From an uncultured Acetatifactor sp. (GTDB taxonomy: Bacteria; Bacillota; Clostridia; Lachnospirales; Lachnospiraceae), in contig CAJUJN010000050.1 in the NCBI GenBank assembly GCA_910586775.1, forward strand, positions 1-30,876: a stretch of 30,876 nucleotides of DNA, read 5' to 3'. Position 1 is the first letter of the stretch; each line of letters begins with the position of its first letter. The translations under genes were made by a program, and so were the position numbers. The notes under the pieces were generated by a model. That model saw only the letters and a list, made by a program, of their open reading frames with translations. It had not been told where the DNA came from and did not search any database. This document shows positions 22,456-30,876 of this stretch, piece by piece.

Positions 22456-22989
22456 ATGGAAGAACAAACGACAAAAACCATCACCGCATTCGATTCCCTC
22501 TTCACCAACAACAGGATTCAAATGCTGAAAATACTGCTTCCCCGACTGATTCCGGAGCAACAGGGGGGTTTTGCTGTCTACATAAAACTTTTGGAGCTGC
22601 AATACACCCTTACCTTTCTGCGGCGTCATCCCGGCATGGCGCTCTTTGAAGGGGCCAAACGACTCTCCGCCAGTTTTTTCCAGGAAGACAATACAGGGAC
22701 CATGGAACTGTTGGACGAACTGCTGCCTTTCAGCGGTCCTGAGGAACAAAGTAAAATACAAAATATGAAAAACATGATGGAAACCTTCAAAAAGATGAAA
22801 GAGATGATGGACATGATTCAGATGATGCAGGAACTTTTCCCCGAGGGAACGGGCGGGGACAGCAATCCCATGGACTTTTTCGCCAATATGCCCGGCGGGG
22901 GAGACATGCCGGATCTGTCCGCAATGGCAGACCTGGCATCCTTCTTCCAGAATACCCAGACAGGACCGGACAATCCGGAATCTCATTAA
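22456..22989 (+). CDS. Hypothetical protein with Met-rich amphipathic helix
   Basis: This 177-residue protein is not recognised. Residues 10-80 are predicted helical (FDSLFTNNRIQMLKILLPRL, then YIKLLELQYTLTFLRRHPG). Residues about 95-130 form a striking Met- and Lys-rich helix (MKNMMETFKKMKEMMDMIQM). The C-terminal 45 residues are Gly/Pro/Met-rich and probably disordered. No signal peptide or membrane helix is visible. The ATG at 22456 is chosen because AAGGAG lies 9 nt upstream; the frame opens at TTG 22432 without support. The next gene follows after 95 nt with no terminator between, so they are probably co-transcribed. The -10-like element upstream hints at sporulation control, which is inference. 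Confidence 0.75.
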   Translation: MEEQTTKTITAFDSLFTNNRIQMLKILLPRLIPEQQGGFAVYIKLLELQYTLTFLRRHPGMALFEGAKRLSASFFQEDNTGTMELLDELLPFSGPEEQSKIQNMKNMMETFKKMKEMMDMIQMMQELFPEGTGGDSNPMDFFANMPGGGDMPDLSAMADLASFFQNTQTGPDNPESH

Positions 22990-23084
22990 CCGGATCCTTC
23001 CATAGATTGTGCGCAGTCTGAAACCGAACCGCGTCCTGCCTTTAAACCATAAAACGGATTATCATTCGAAAGGAGTTTTTATCT

Positions 23085-23435
23085 ATGGAAAATATCAGAA
23101 ACACCCCGGAAACCGACAGCCCAAACAGTTCCGGCAACAGCTCCGAGAGGCCCGCCTGGATGTCGGATCCCCTTGTAAATGCAATTCCGGCAAAAAAGCT
23201 TCAGTTTTTAGAAGAACTGTTCGCCCAGGGACAGGGAAAAAGCCAGAAGGAAATGATGGCCTATCTGATGCCCGCGATGAAACGCGCCAAACAGGAAAAC
23301 CTGACTTTCACCCCTCAGGAAGTGAGCGCCGCCATTGCCGCCATCAAAAAATACAGTTCCGAGGAAGAACTGAAAAAGATTGACAAAATCCTGAAAAAAG
23401 CAGACAAGGCCGAAAATCACTCCACGGGAAAATGA
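23085..23435 (+). CDS. Hypothetical small charged helical protein
   Basis: The 116-residue protein is not recognised. The first 25 residues are polar (Asn/Ser/Pro-rich), followed by a helical part: NAIPAKKLQFLEELFAQGQG, KEMMAYLMPAMKRAKQENL, and FTPQEVSAAIAAIKKYSSEE with a Lys-rich end. It has no signal peptide or membrane helix and no Cys. AAAGGAG stands 9 nt before the ATG. It is the last gene of the short plus-strand group, followed by a hairpin terminator. The MxxYLMPAMKxAK pattern suggests a helical adaptor, but I have no family to name. Confidence 0.75.
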   Translation: MENIRNTPETDSPNSSGNSSERPAWMSDPLVNAIPAKKLQFLEELFAQGQGKSQKEMMAYLMPAMKRAKQENLTFTPQEVSAAIAAIKKYSSEEELKKIDKILKKADKAENHSTGK

Positions 23436-23446
23436 CCCTCACGAAA

Positions 23447-23492
23447 TCCGGCAGCCGCAGAAAACTGCGTCACTGCCGGATACATACTTTTT
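23447..23492 (+). terminator. Terminator after the two small genes
   Basis: TCCGGCAG (23447-23454) pairs with CTGCCGGA (23473-23480), with an inner GCAG/CTGC extension, followed about 8 nt later by CTTTTTA. Confidence 0.65.
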
Positions 23493-23543
23493 ATCAGAAT
23501 CTTTGCATAAATACTACATTTCCTTCTTATTTCTTCGATAGAC

Positions 23544-23582
23544 AAAAATGCCGGCATCCTCTTACGGAGTTCCGGCATTTTT
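23544..23582. terminator. Bidirectional terminator between converging genes
   Basis: AAAAATGCCGG (23544-23554) is the perfect reverse complement of CCGGCATTTTT (23572-23582). It gives a T-run on both strands and should end leuS from the right and back up the upstream plus-strand terminator. Confidence 0.85.
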
Positions 23583-23606
23583 CTTTCACTGCGGCGTTTT
23601 TTCAGA

Positions 23607-26021
23607 TTACGGCTTCGCCACAATGTTTACAATCCTGCCTGGCACATAGATTTCCTTCACAATATTTCCCGTCAGCCTGTCACCCAGCGCCTCTTTGGCC
23701 GCCGCAATGACTGCTTCCTTCTCCGTCTCCTTGGGAACGGAAATGGTAACCCGGATTTTGCCGTTTACCTGGACGCCGATTTCAACCATATTTTCAACAG
23801 TCCTGGCTTCCTCGTAAGAAGGCCATGTGGTCTGATAAACTCTGCCTTCATACCCGGCTATCTGCCACAGTTCCTCCGTGATATGAGGCGCAACCGGATT
23901 CAGCAGGGTAAGAAGCGTCTTGTACTCGCTCTTCGTAACGGCGTTTTTCTTATAAAATTCATTGATCAGGGACATCATGGCCGCAATGGCGGTATTGTAC
24001 TTCAGCGTCTCGAAATCACCCGACACCTTCTTAATAGTCTGATGCATCTTCGTCTCCAGGTCAGCGCTGTAGCCGTCTCCGTCCACAAGCATATCCTGAA
24101 GCTTCCACACTCTCTCCAGGAAACGGCGGCAGCCCTTTACGCCGTCCTCGCTCCATGCCGCGCTTAGATCAAATGCACCGATAAACATCTCATAAGTGCG
24201 CAGGGTATCCGCGCCGTATTCCCTGACAATGTCGTCCGGATTTACTACATTTCCTCTGGATTTGGACATCTTCTCGCCGTTGGAGCCCAGGATCATGCCG
24301 TGGCTGGTCCTCTTCTGATAAGGCTCGGGACAGGGCACCTGTTTCTGGTCATAGAGGAATCTGTGCCAGAAACGGGAGTAGAGCAGATGCAGCGTGGTAT
24401 GCTCCATTCCTCCGTTGTACCAGTCCACAGGCATCCAGTATTCCAGCGCTTCTCTGCTTGCCAGCGCATTCTCGTTTTTGGGATCCGTATAGCGGAGGAA
24501 GTACCAGGAAGAGCCTGCCCATTGAGGCATTGTATCCGTCTCACGCTTTGCCGGGCCGCCGCAGCACGGGCATGTGGTGTTGACCCATTCAGTCATGGCC
24601 GCCAGGGGCGATTCTCCGTTATCGGTGGGTTCATAAGACTCCACCTCGGGAAGCATCAGCGGAAGCTGGCTCTCGTCCAGGGGAACGAAACCGCACTTCT
24701 CACATTTAACAATAGGGATGGGCTCTCCCCAGTAACGCTGTCTGGAAAATACCCAGTCTCTGAGTTTGAAATTGGTCTTACTGGCGCCGATACCCTTTTC
24801 TTCCAGAAATTCGATAATCCGCTTCTTTGCGTCCGCCACAGATAATCCGTCAAGGAACCGGGAATTCACCAGTGTCCCCGTGGCCACATCCGTATACACC
24901 GCTTCCTGTACGCTCACCGGGCTTCCGGCTACTACTTCAATGATGGGAAGGCCGAATTTTTTCGCGAAATCCCAGTCTCTCTCATCGTGGGCCGGAACCG
25001 CCATGATGGCGCCGGTTCCGTAGGTCATAAGCACATAGTCGGATATCCAGATGGGGATCTCCTTGCCGTTCACGGGGTTAGTGGCAGTGAGGCCGTCAAT
25101 CTGCACGCCCGTTTTTTCCTTTACAAGCTCGGTGCGTTCGAAATCGGACTTTTTCGCCGCCTGCTCCCTGTATGCCTCCAACGCGTCATAGTTTTTGATC
25201 TCATCCTTATATTTCTCAATCAGCGGATGCTCCGGGGACACTACCATATAAGTGGCTCCGAACAGGGTGTCCGGCCTGGTGGTGTAGATGCGGAGTTTTT
25301 CGTCTTTTCCCGTGATGGAGAAATCCACTTCCGCGCCCTGGGACTTGCCGATCCAGTTCTTCTGGGAGACTTTGACTCTCTCGATGTAATCAACCGTATC
25401 AAGTCCCTCCAGAAGCTTATCCGCATATTCCGTAATCTTTAACATCCACTGGCTTTTGACCTTGCGGATAACCTCGGAGCCGCACCGCTCGCAGACACCG
25501 TTCACCACTTCCTCGTTGGCAAGGCCTACTTTACAGGAAGTACACCAGTTGATAGGCATCTGCGTCTTATAGGCGAGACCCGCCTTGAATAATTTCAGGA
25601 AAATCCACTGTGTCCACTTATAATAGCCAGGGTCGGTGGTGTTGACTTCTCTCTCCCAGTCAAAAGAATAGCCGAGCGCGTGAAGCTGTCCTTTAAATCG
25701 CTCCACATTGTTCTTCGTCACGATCCTGGGATGGATGTGGTTCTTGATGGCATAATTCTCTGTGGGAAGGCCGAAAGCATCCCATCCCATGGGATAGAGC
25801 ACATTGTAGCCCTGCATCCTGCGCTTGCGGGCCACGATATCCAGAGCCGTGTAGGGTCTGGGATGTCCCACATGCAGCCCCTGTCCCGAAGGATAAGGAA
25901 ACTCTACCAGTGCATAGTACTTGGGTTTAGAATAATCATCGGAAGTCTGAAACGCCTTTTCGTCATCCCAGACAGCCTGCCATTTTTTTTCCACCTCGTG
26001 GTGGTTGTAAGGTTGCGCCAT
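23607..26021 (-). CDS. leuS: Leucyl-tRNA synthetase
   Basis: The 804-residue class I synthetase charges tRNA-Leu. The ATP-binding HIGH-type motif appears as GLHVGHPRPYTALD near residue 48 and the KMSKS loop as NGEKMSKSRGNVV near residue 580. The CP1 editing domain lies between, with the TTRPDTLFGATYMVV block near residue 250. Zinc-binding-type Cys pairs occur at CTSC...CERC (about 160-180), CEKC and CPCC. Length matches bacterial LeuRS. The start follows a perfect AGGAGG eight bases before the ATG. Expression is controlled by a T-box leader about 475 nt upstream, so it should rise when uncharged tRNA-Leu accumulates. Confidence 0.97.
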   Translation of the reverse strand: MAQPYNHHEVEKKWQAVWDDEKAFQTSDDYSKPKYYALVEFPYPSGQGLHVGHPRPYTALDIVARKRRMQGYNVLYPMGWDAFGLPTENYAIKNHIHPRIVTKNNVERFKGQLHALGYSFDWEREVNTTDPGYYKWTQWIFLKLFKAGLAYKTQMPINWCTSCKVGLANEEVVNGVCERCGSEVIRKVKSQWMLKITEYADKLLEGLDTVDYIERVKVSQKNWIGKSQGAEVDFSITGKDEKLRIYTTRPDTLFGATYMVVSPEHPLIEKYKDEIKNYDALEAYREQAAKKSDFERTELVKEKTGVQIDGLTATNPVNGKEIPIWISDYVLMTYGTGAIMAVPAHDERDWDFAKKFGLPIIEVVAGSPVSVQEAVYTDVATGTLVNSRFLDGLSVADAKKRIIEFLEEKGIGASKTNFKLRDWVFSRQRYWGEPIPIVKCEKCGFVPLDESQLPLMLPEVESYEPTDNGESPLAAMTEWVNTTCPCCGGPAKRETDTMPQWAGSSWYFLRYTDPKNENALASREALEYWMPVDWYNGGMEHTTLHLLYSRFWHRFLYDQKQVPCPEPYQKRTSHGMILGSNGEKMSKSRGNVVNPDDIVREYGADTLRTYEMFIGAFDLSAAWSEDGVKGCRRFLERVWKLQDMLVDGDGYSADLETKMHQTIKKVSGDFETLKYNTAIAAMMSLINEFYKKNAVTKSEYKTLLTLLNPVAPHITEELWQIAGYEGRVYQTTWPSYEEARTVENMVEIGVQVNGKIRVTISVPKETEKEAVIAAAKEALGDRLTGNIVKEIYVPGRIVNIVAKP

Positions 26022-26494
26022 ATTATTTTCCTCCTAATCCTTGCTATATCCTCTTTGAATCTACAGGCCACTTAACATATGGCTTTCCAGAATCCGCTTT
26101 TACCGATTTCCCCGCTTTTCCGGGTACCTTTCTGACATAATGCCTGATTCTGCTGCCTTAAATTCCGAGAGTCTATTGCTGTCATTCCCGGAACTTTACA
26201 GTTCCACATACCTGAGCGTTGAATTATAGTAAACGACATTTCCTTTTGTACCCGGATACTTTGCCGGTATTGTGAAATATCCGTTTTACAGACAATCAGG
26301 GACAAGAACTAATGTTCTCTCCTTCTGACCGGACAAAACCCTTCCGCTTTTCTTGTAAAACCGGCTGATATGACTTTTCCTTCAATACCCGAAAGCCTCC
26401 CTGTCCAGGCTTCTCGGAAACGGTACATGCCGCCTTAAAAAGCCTGGGGCCAATGCAGCAGTGCGTATCAATGGCATCACCTTCTTTCACACAC
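26022..26494 (-). other. Unusually long stretch between the leuS T-box and leuS
   Basis: About 470 transcribed bases separate the T-box terminator from the leuS start, whereas T-box leaders usually sit close to the gene. Short open frames on the minus strand (26072-26305, 26296-26496) lack ribosome sites and look like chance. I see no recognised RNA or protein family here. Confidence 0.5.
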
Positions 26495-26499
26495 AATAT

Positions 26500-26818
26500 A
26501 AAAAGCCCTTCCGTCAGTTAGAGACGAAAGGACTTGATTCCGTGGTACCACTCTAATTCACAAACTTCTGCAGAATAATATGGACGCAACTCCCCGGTTC
26601 CATACATTACCCGGTCACTTCAGCCATATTTTCATAATCTGTGCGCTCAAAATCGATAACGGGATGAACCGCTCTGCCCTACTCACGTCTTTTCGCGCTT
26701 CAGGAGAGAACTCCGAGGCCAGTTGGGGAAACCTTCCTGCCGCCTCACACCAACCGGCGGCTCTCTGAAAGTCCAATTTCCTTAATATTCCTCTTCTGCG
26801 TCTGTAAAATATAAAACT
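26500..26818 (-). promoter_or_regulatory. T-box riboswitch of leuS
   Basis: On the minus strand the T-box core AGAGTGGTACCACGG (26554-26540) is followed by a terminator whose arms are AGTCCTTTCGTC and GACGGAAGGGCT, ending in a T-run at about 26505-26500. Stem I begins near 26765 with AGAGAGCCGCCGGTTGG. CTC, a Leu codon, occurs at about 26704-26708 in the 3' side of stem I and is the probable specifier, consistent with leuS downstream. Confidence 0.92.
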
Positions 26819-26824
26819 GAATTT

Positions 26825-26853
26825 ATTGTAATCTGTTTTCGGCTGTCTGTCAA
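26825..26853 (-). promoter_or_regulatory. leuS T-box promoter
   Basis: On the minus strand TTGACA (26853-26848) and TACAAT (26830-26825) are 17 nt apart, with start predicted near 26818. Confidence 0.85.
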
Positions 26854-26894
26854 GTTAAAATTCATCAAGAATCATATTAAAATCAATCCATTCC

Positions 26895-26926
26895 GCAAAA
26901 ACTCCCCACGGCACAACCGCAGGGAG
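26895..26926 (-). terminator. Terminator after the lipoprotein gene
   Basis: On the minus strand CTCCCTGCGG (26926-26917) pairs with CCGTGGGGAG (26911-26902), two G-T pairs included, over a 5-nt loop, followed by five T residues. Confidence 0.8.
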
Positions 26927-27033
26927 CGCTCATTCAAATCTTTATACTCATGAACACATTCGTTTACAATTTTTCGTACTGCCACACAGTGCTCACTTAT
27001 CAGAAACTGTCGGAAAATAACTGCTGCAATCTT

Positions 27034-28767
27034 CTACTCGCCCAAAGGATAGACCGCCATCTGATATCCCTTTATGATGACAATGTACACCCCGTCCGAC
27101 GAATTTATCACATCGTCCGGCACTTCGAACACCAGTTCGCCATCTTTCGTATCTCCCGGTTCCAGAGAAGAATTATCCAGACCCCCGGTATAAGCCCACA
27201 GTTGAACAGGCTCAAAATAATTTTCAAATGAGCCGTCCACAAGCCCTACCTGTATACCCGAATCGGAATCCAGTATCGAAATTCCCAGAAAAGATTCCCT
27301 CTGCAATCCCACGTTCCTGATTGTAAATGACGCACTCACAAACTGGCATCCGTCACTTGCATCATACTTCTGCAGGCTGCTCTCAATGGATTCCGATATC
27401 TGGCCGGAATGGTATGTCACTTCCCAGCTTCCAAGAATAACGGATTCTTCCCTCTCAAATTCCACTCTGCCGTCCGTCTGGTCCACCAACGAGACATAGG
27501 CATCGGGATTGTTTACATTGCTGTAAATGTAATACAGGATATCCGAGGATGTCAGTTCCGGATATTCCAGGGCTTCTTCCCCGTACTGGGAAACAATCGA
27601 AGAAGAGGCCTCCTCCATCAGATTTCCCAGATGCCGGAGATAATTTCCCGTTCCTGCCTCGTACAGGTCAACGGATGTACTGGACCAGACCTCCTGAATA
27701 CCGGTATCCTCCCCCGTAGTGCGGTCACTGTAAAAACTTCCGTACTCATAGGAAGGTGTCAGCACCAGATAGTAATCCGCTTCCGCCACGGATGCCGGAT
27801 ACGCCTCTGAGGGAAGATTCAGCATGAAATCTCCCAGAATCCGCAGGGGCGCCGGAGAGCCTTCCCATTCACCCGAAGCGGTATTTCTGTAAAACGCAAT
27901 GACTTTTTTGCCTTCCGTCTCAATAACCTCCGGCAATCCTTCTGCAGCCGACGGCTTCAGGGACAAATCTTCCCCGGCTACCACCGCCAGCTTTGTATCA
28001 TAGCGTTCCTCTCCGGTTATATCGGACACACTCTTCAGTTTATCCGCTCCAAACTTCCCCTCCATCACCGGCAGCATGGAATCACGCATATAGCTGACAT
28101 AGGCAAGGGCATCCTCAATGGTATCTGCCCGTACCGGGTCCGCCTCCACATAGCTGTAGAGATAAGTCTGTCTCCAGTCCTGCTCAGACCAGTCATCGAA
28201 ATATCCCATTGCAGCAAGCTCGTCCCCGATGTCTGTCAGACTTGCAGGATTATCCTCTATCCATGCATCAATGGCATCCTTCAGCCCGTCTGCATACCTT
28301 GCATCCTCCGGGACATCCTTCAGAAGCTTCATCAAAACTTCTCCGTCCATCAGCCCCACTGCATCAAACAGAAAATCGAAGCAGTCATAGGGATAGAAAA
28401 CATCCTCAAAAGCTTCCCAAAAATTCTCTTCCGTCAGTACCTTTGCAAGAAATTCCCTCGCCCTGGCGGCATCCTCCGACTCTTCCTGCTCAATATTGGC
28501 CCCACTCTCCACTCCGCACAGCAGGACGATTGCCTTAAACTGCTGTCCCAGGGTTTCCGCAGAATCCGCTTCCCCGCGCAAACCTTCCACATCAAGGACA
28601 GCCCAGTTCTTTTCAATGTATTTCTCCAGGCTGCTCTCTTTTTTGGCGGAGTCCCAACAGGACTCCGTCAAAGTCTTCCCGACCTGACATGCCGTTAAAC
28701 AGAACATGCCAAGACATACAATCATAATCAGAAGAAGCCTGGAACCGATATGCTTAGTCTTCACCAT
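27034..28767 (-). CDS. Putative lipoprotein with DUF4352-like C-terminal domain
   Basis: The 577-residue protein starts with a lipoprotein signal peptide whose lipobox is LTAC, predicting lipidated Cys27 after cleavage and attachment to the outer face of the membrane. Residues 40-260 are acidic and helical with no family I recognise. A middle segment (about 290-430) is predicted beta-rich. The last 120 residues (FVSASFTIRNVG... then SLEPGDTKDGELVFEVPDD) have the pattern of the immunoglobulin-like DUF4352/TRF2-like domain found in Firmicute lipoproteins. The start ATG overlaps the 3' end of the EF-G-like gene by 14 nt, with CGGAG just before it, so translation is probably coupled. Function unknown. 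Confidence 0.8.
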   Translation of the reverse strand: MVKTKHIGSRLLLIMIVCLGMFCLTACQVGKTLTESCWDSAKKESSLEKYIEKNWAVLDVEGLRGEADSAETLGQQFKAIVLLCGVESGANIEQEESEDAARAREFLAKVLTEENFWEAFEDVFYPYDCFDFLFDAVGLMDGEVLMKLLKDVPEDARYADGLKDAIDAWIEDNPASLTDIGDELAAMGYFDDWSEQDWRQTYLYSYVEADPVRADTIEDALAYVSYMRDSMLPVMEGKFGADKLKSVSDITGEERYDTKLAVVAGEDLSLKPSAAEGLPEVIETEGKKVIAFYRNTASGEWEGSPAPLRILGDFMLNLPSEAYPASVAEADYYLVLTPSYEYGSFYSDRTTGEDTGIQEVWSSTSVDLYEAGTGNYLRHLGNLMEEASSSIVSQYGEEALEYPELTSSDILYYIYSNVNNPDAYVSLVDQTDGRVEFEREESVILGSWEVTYHSGQISESIESSLQKYDASDGCQFVSASFTIRNVGLQRESFLGISILDSDSGIQVGLVDGSFENYFEPVQLWAYTGGLDNSSLEPGDTKDGELVFEVPDDVINSSDGVYIVIIKGYQMAVYPLGE

Positions 28768-30847
28768 TGTTCTCCGCTACACTGGCTGCCCTTGCAGCAA
28801 TCTCTTTCTCCTGTACATCTGAAGGCGCCTGCTCATAGCGGATAAATTCATAAGAGTATACGCCTCTGCCTCCCGTCATGGAACGAAGGTCCGTACAGTA
28901 ACCGTGCAGAGAGCTCTGGGGAATCTCTGCCTCAATCACCTGCTTGCCGCCGGCTATAGGATTCATGCCCAGCACACGGCCTCTCCTCTTGTTCAGGTCA
29001 CCCATCACGTCTCCGGTAAAAGAATCCGGCACGGTAACCTTCAGAGATGCGATGGGCTCCAGCAACACGGGATGAGCCTCCATAAAGCCTTTCTTAAATG
29101 CCTGGATGGTAGCCATCTTGAATGCCTGCTCGGAGGAGTCTACCGGATGGTAGGAACCGTCATACAGCACAGCTTTCACGCCTACAACGGGATAGGCAGC
29201 CATGGGTCCCTTGATCACGGATTCCTGAAGTCCCTTCTCCACTGCGGGGAAGTAGTTCTTCGGCACGGTACCGCCTACCACTTCCTGGGAAAATTCAAAT
29301 GCCTGTTCCAGATTATCCGAAGGGCTGAAACGCATCTTGACATGACCGTACTGTCCGTGTCCGCCAGACTGTTTCCTGTATTTATACTCCACATCAGACT
29401 GCTTCCGGATAGTCTCCTTGTATGCAACCTTGGGACGGTCCAACTCCACATCCACTTTATATTCGTTCAGAAGACGGCTGACCACGATATCCAGATGCTG
29501 ATCTCCCATACCGTAAAGCAGAGTCTGCCTGTTCTCGGAGTCATTGACCACCTTCAGGGTCAGATCCTCGTTGGTCATCTTCTGCAGTGCCTGAGAAATC
29601 TTATCCACGTCGCCCTTGTTCTTAGGCTTGTAACGCATACATGTATACGGTGTGGATACTTCCACCTTGCCGTATTTTATAGGAGTGGCCTTGGTAGCGA
29701 GGCTGTTTCCCGTCTTCGCGTCACTCAGCTTCGCCAGCGCGCCGATATCTCCTGCGTGAAGCTCGGGCACCTCCATGGGCTTGTTGCCCTGAAGAATGTA
29801 GAGTTTGCCTATCTTCTCTTCCACTTCCGTATCTACGTTATAAAGCAGATCATCTGTCTTCACCACGCCGGAATTCACCTTAATCAGGGAATACTTTCCG
29901 ATAAACGGGTCAACGATGGTCTTCCAGATGCAGGCTGATTTTGCCTTGGAGAAATCATAATCCGCATCATAGATTTCGTTCGTTTTCATGTTGATGCCCT
30001 TAATCTTGCGGTTCTCAGGACTGGGCATGTATTTAACGATATCATCCAACAGCGTATAGACACCCTGGCACAGCACATTGGAGCCCATGGTCATGGGAAC
30101 GATGGTGCCGTCGCACACATTGGTACGCAGAGCCGCCCTGATTTCCGCATCAGAGAAAGTCTCGCCGCCAAAATAGCGCTCCATCATCTCTTCGCTTGTC
30201 TCTGCCACTGCCTCCATCAGAGTATCACGGCAGAGTTCCAGATTCTTCTTATTATATTCGGGTATCTCGCAGTCCACTACTTCCTTGCCCCGCCAGCGGT
30301 GTCCGGTCTCAGAAACCACATTGACATATCCTACAAACTTCTCATCCTCACGGATGGGCAGATTGAAAGGCGCCATCTTTTTACCGTACAGATTGGTCAT
30401 ATCTTCCACTACCTGGCGGAAGGAGGCATTATCCACGTCCATATTGGAGACATAGATAAACCTGGGCAGTTTGTATTTCTCACAGAGTTCCCATGCCTTC
30501 TGAGTACCTACTTCAATACCGGACTTGCCGTTCACCACGATGACAGCCGCGCCGGCTGCACTGACAGCTTCCTCAGCCTCTCCTACGAAATCAAAATAGC
30601 CGGGAGTGTCGATTACATTAATCTTATGCCCCTCCCACTCGATGGGAATCACGGATGCATTAATTGAAAACTTACGCTTCTGCTCCTCTTTGCCATAGTC
30701 ACTTACGGTATTGCCGTCGGGGACCTTGCCCATTCTGGATGTGATTCCGGACAGATACGCAAAGGCTTCCGCCAGGCTGGTCTTTCCGCTGCCACCGTGC
30801 CCCAGCAGTACCACATTACGAATCTTGTCAGTTGTGTAAACTTTCAT
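28754..30847 (-). CDS. EF-G-like translational GTPase (EF-G2 type)
   Basis: The 697-residue protein has all five EF-G domains by length and pattern. Its GTPase motifs are non-canonical: P-loop GHGGSGKT (16-23) instead of GHIDAGKT, a switch I reading EEQKRKFSINAS instead of the RGITI block, and DTPGY at 80-84 where EF-G has DTPGH. Tyr84 thus replaces the catalytic His. G4 reads SNMDVD rather than NKMD. These changes are typical of the EF-G2 paralogue group, whose cellular role is unsettled. Domain IV is present (SGGHGQYGHVKM, then ...RGRVLGMNPIAGG). The start at 30847 (MKVYTTDKIRN) follows GGAGG by 8 nt. The promoter lies outside the window. It overlaps the downstream lipoprotein gene. Confidence 0.9.
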   Translation of the reverse strand: MKVYTTDKIRNVVLLGHGGSGKTSLAEAFAYLSGITSRMGKVPDGNTVSDYGKEEQKRKFSINASVIPIEWEGHKINVIDTPGYFDFVGEAEEAVSAAGAAVIVVNGKSGIEVGTQKAWELCEKYKLPRFIYVSNMDVDNASFRQVVEDMTNLYGKKMAPFNLPIREDEKFVGYVNVVSETGHRWRGKEVVDCEIPEYNKKNLELCRDTLMEAVAETSEEMMERYFGGETFSDAEIRAALRTNVCDGTIVPMTMGSNVLCQGVYTLLDDIVKYMPSPENRKIKGINMKTNEIYDADYDFSKAKSACIWKTIVDPFIGKYSLIKVNSGVVKTDDLLYNVDTEVEEKIGKLYILQGNKPMEVPELHAGDIGALAKLSDAKTGNSLATKATPIKYGKVEVSTPYTCMRYKPKNKGDVDKISQALQKMTNEDLTLKVVNDSENRQTLLYGMGDQHLDIVVSRLLNEYKVDVELDRPKVAYKETIRKQSDVEYKYRKQSGGHGQYGHVKMRFSPSDNLEQAFEFSQEVVGGTVPKNYFPAVEKGLQESVIKGPMAAYPVVGVKAVLYDGSYHPVDSSEQAFKMATIQAFKKGFMEAHPVLLEPIASLKVTVPDSFTGDVMGDLNKRRGRVLGMNPIAGGKQVIEAEIPQSSLHGYCTDLRSMTGGRGVYSYEFIRYEQAPSDVQEKEIAARAASVAENNGED

Positions 30848-30876
30848 TTGACTTTCCTCCAATTTTTATGTAATTT

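Noticed and set aside
26296..26496. Short minus-strand frames between the T-box and leuS as leader peptides
   Set aside because: No ribosome sites at usable spacing and no run of Leu codons; the T-box already explains leucine control.

Overview
The window most resembles the chromosome of an anaerobic, gut-type Firmicute of the Lachnospiraceae (Clostridium cluster XIVa). The pointers are a T-box-controlled leuS, a class B sortase with giant BspA-like leucine-rich-repeat (LRR) surface proteins, a Cys/Gly/Asn-rich coat-like small protein, an AAA-ATPase-like/DUF1703 gene, and strong AGGAGG-type ribosome binding sites. The genus cannot be settled from the sequence. I see no rRNA, tRNA, CRISPR array, intact insertion sequence or prophage.

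Layout. 1-3190 (+): aspartate ammonia-lyase (aspA) and an NAD(P)-type malic enzyme, which with a fumarase would take aspartate through fumarate and malate to pyruvate. A duplicated scrap of the aspA 3' end and a promoter with a long leader lie between them. 3239-4609 (-): an FAD-dependent dehydrogenase with a Cys cluster. 4948-7300 (-): an operon of a LytTR response regulator, a protein resembling the C-terminus of the flagellar cap FliD, and an unrecognised protein. 7356-8552 (-): deoC abutting a remnant of a sugar O-acetyltransferase. 8577-10671 (-): an NhaC-family antiporter behind a possible attenuated leader.

10736-20530 (-): the most distinctive block. In transcription order it holds a class B sortase with a long cytoplasmic N-terminal extension, a 1696-residue cell-wall LRR protein ending in a TPTTGD sorting signal, a secreted LRR protein sharing its C-terminal domain but lacking the anchor, and a subtilisin-family protease without a signal peptide. 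The sortase and the giant LRR gene have nearly identical promoters, each carrying a palindrome over the -35 box, so one regulator may control the enzyme and its substrate. The protease start codon lies in the loop of a 16-bp hairpin that also looks like a terminator.

20621-21703 (-): an AAA-ATPase-like/DUF1703 gene broken by an internal and a 3' deletion. 21790-23492 (+): a Cys-rich coat-like protein and two small proteins of unknown function, with -10 elements resembling mother-cell sporulation promoters. 23544-26853 (-): leuS with its T-box leader. 26895-30847 (-): an EF-G2-type GTPase overlapping a lipoprotein gene.

Two short repeat families link several intergenic regions: a 46-bp element with inverted ends at 4821-4866 and 10332-10377, and a short motif at about 4900-4930 and at the deoC/acetyltransferase junction. 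All homology statements come from reading motifs; no database search was run.
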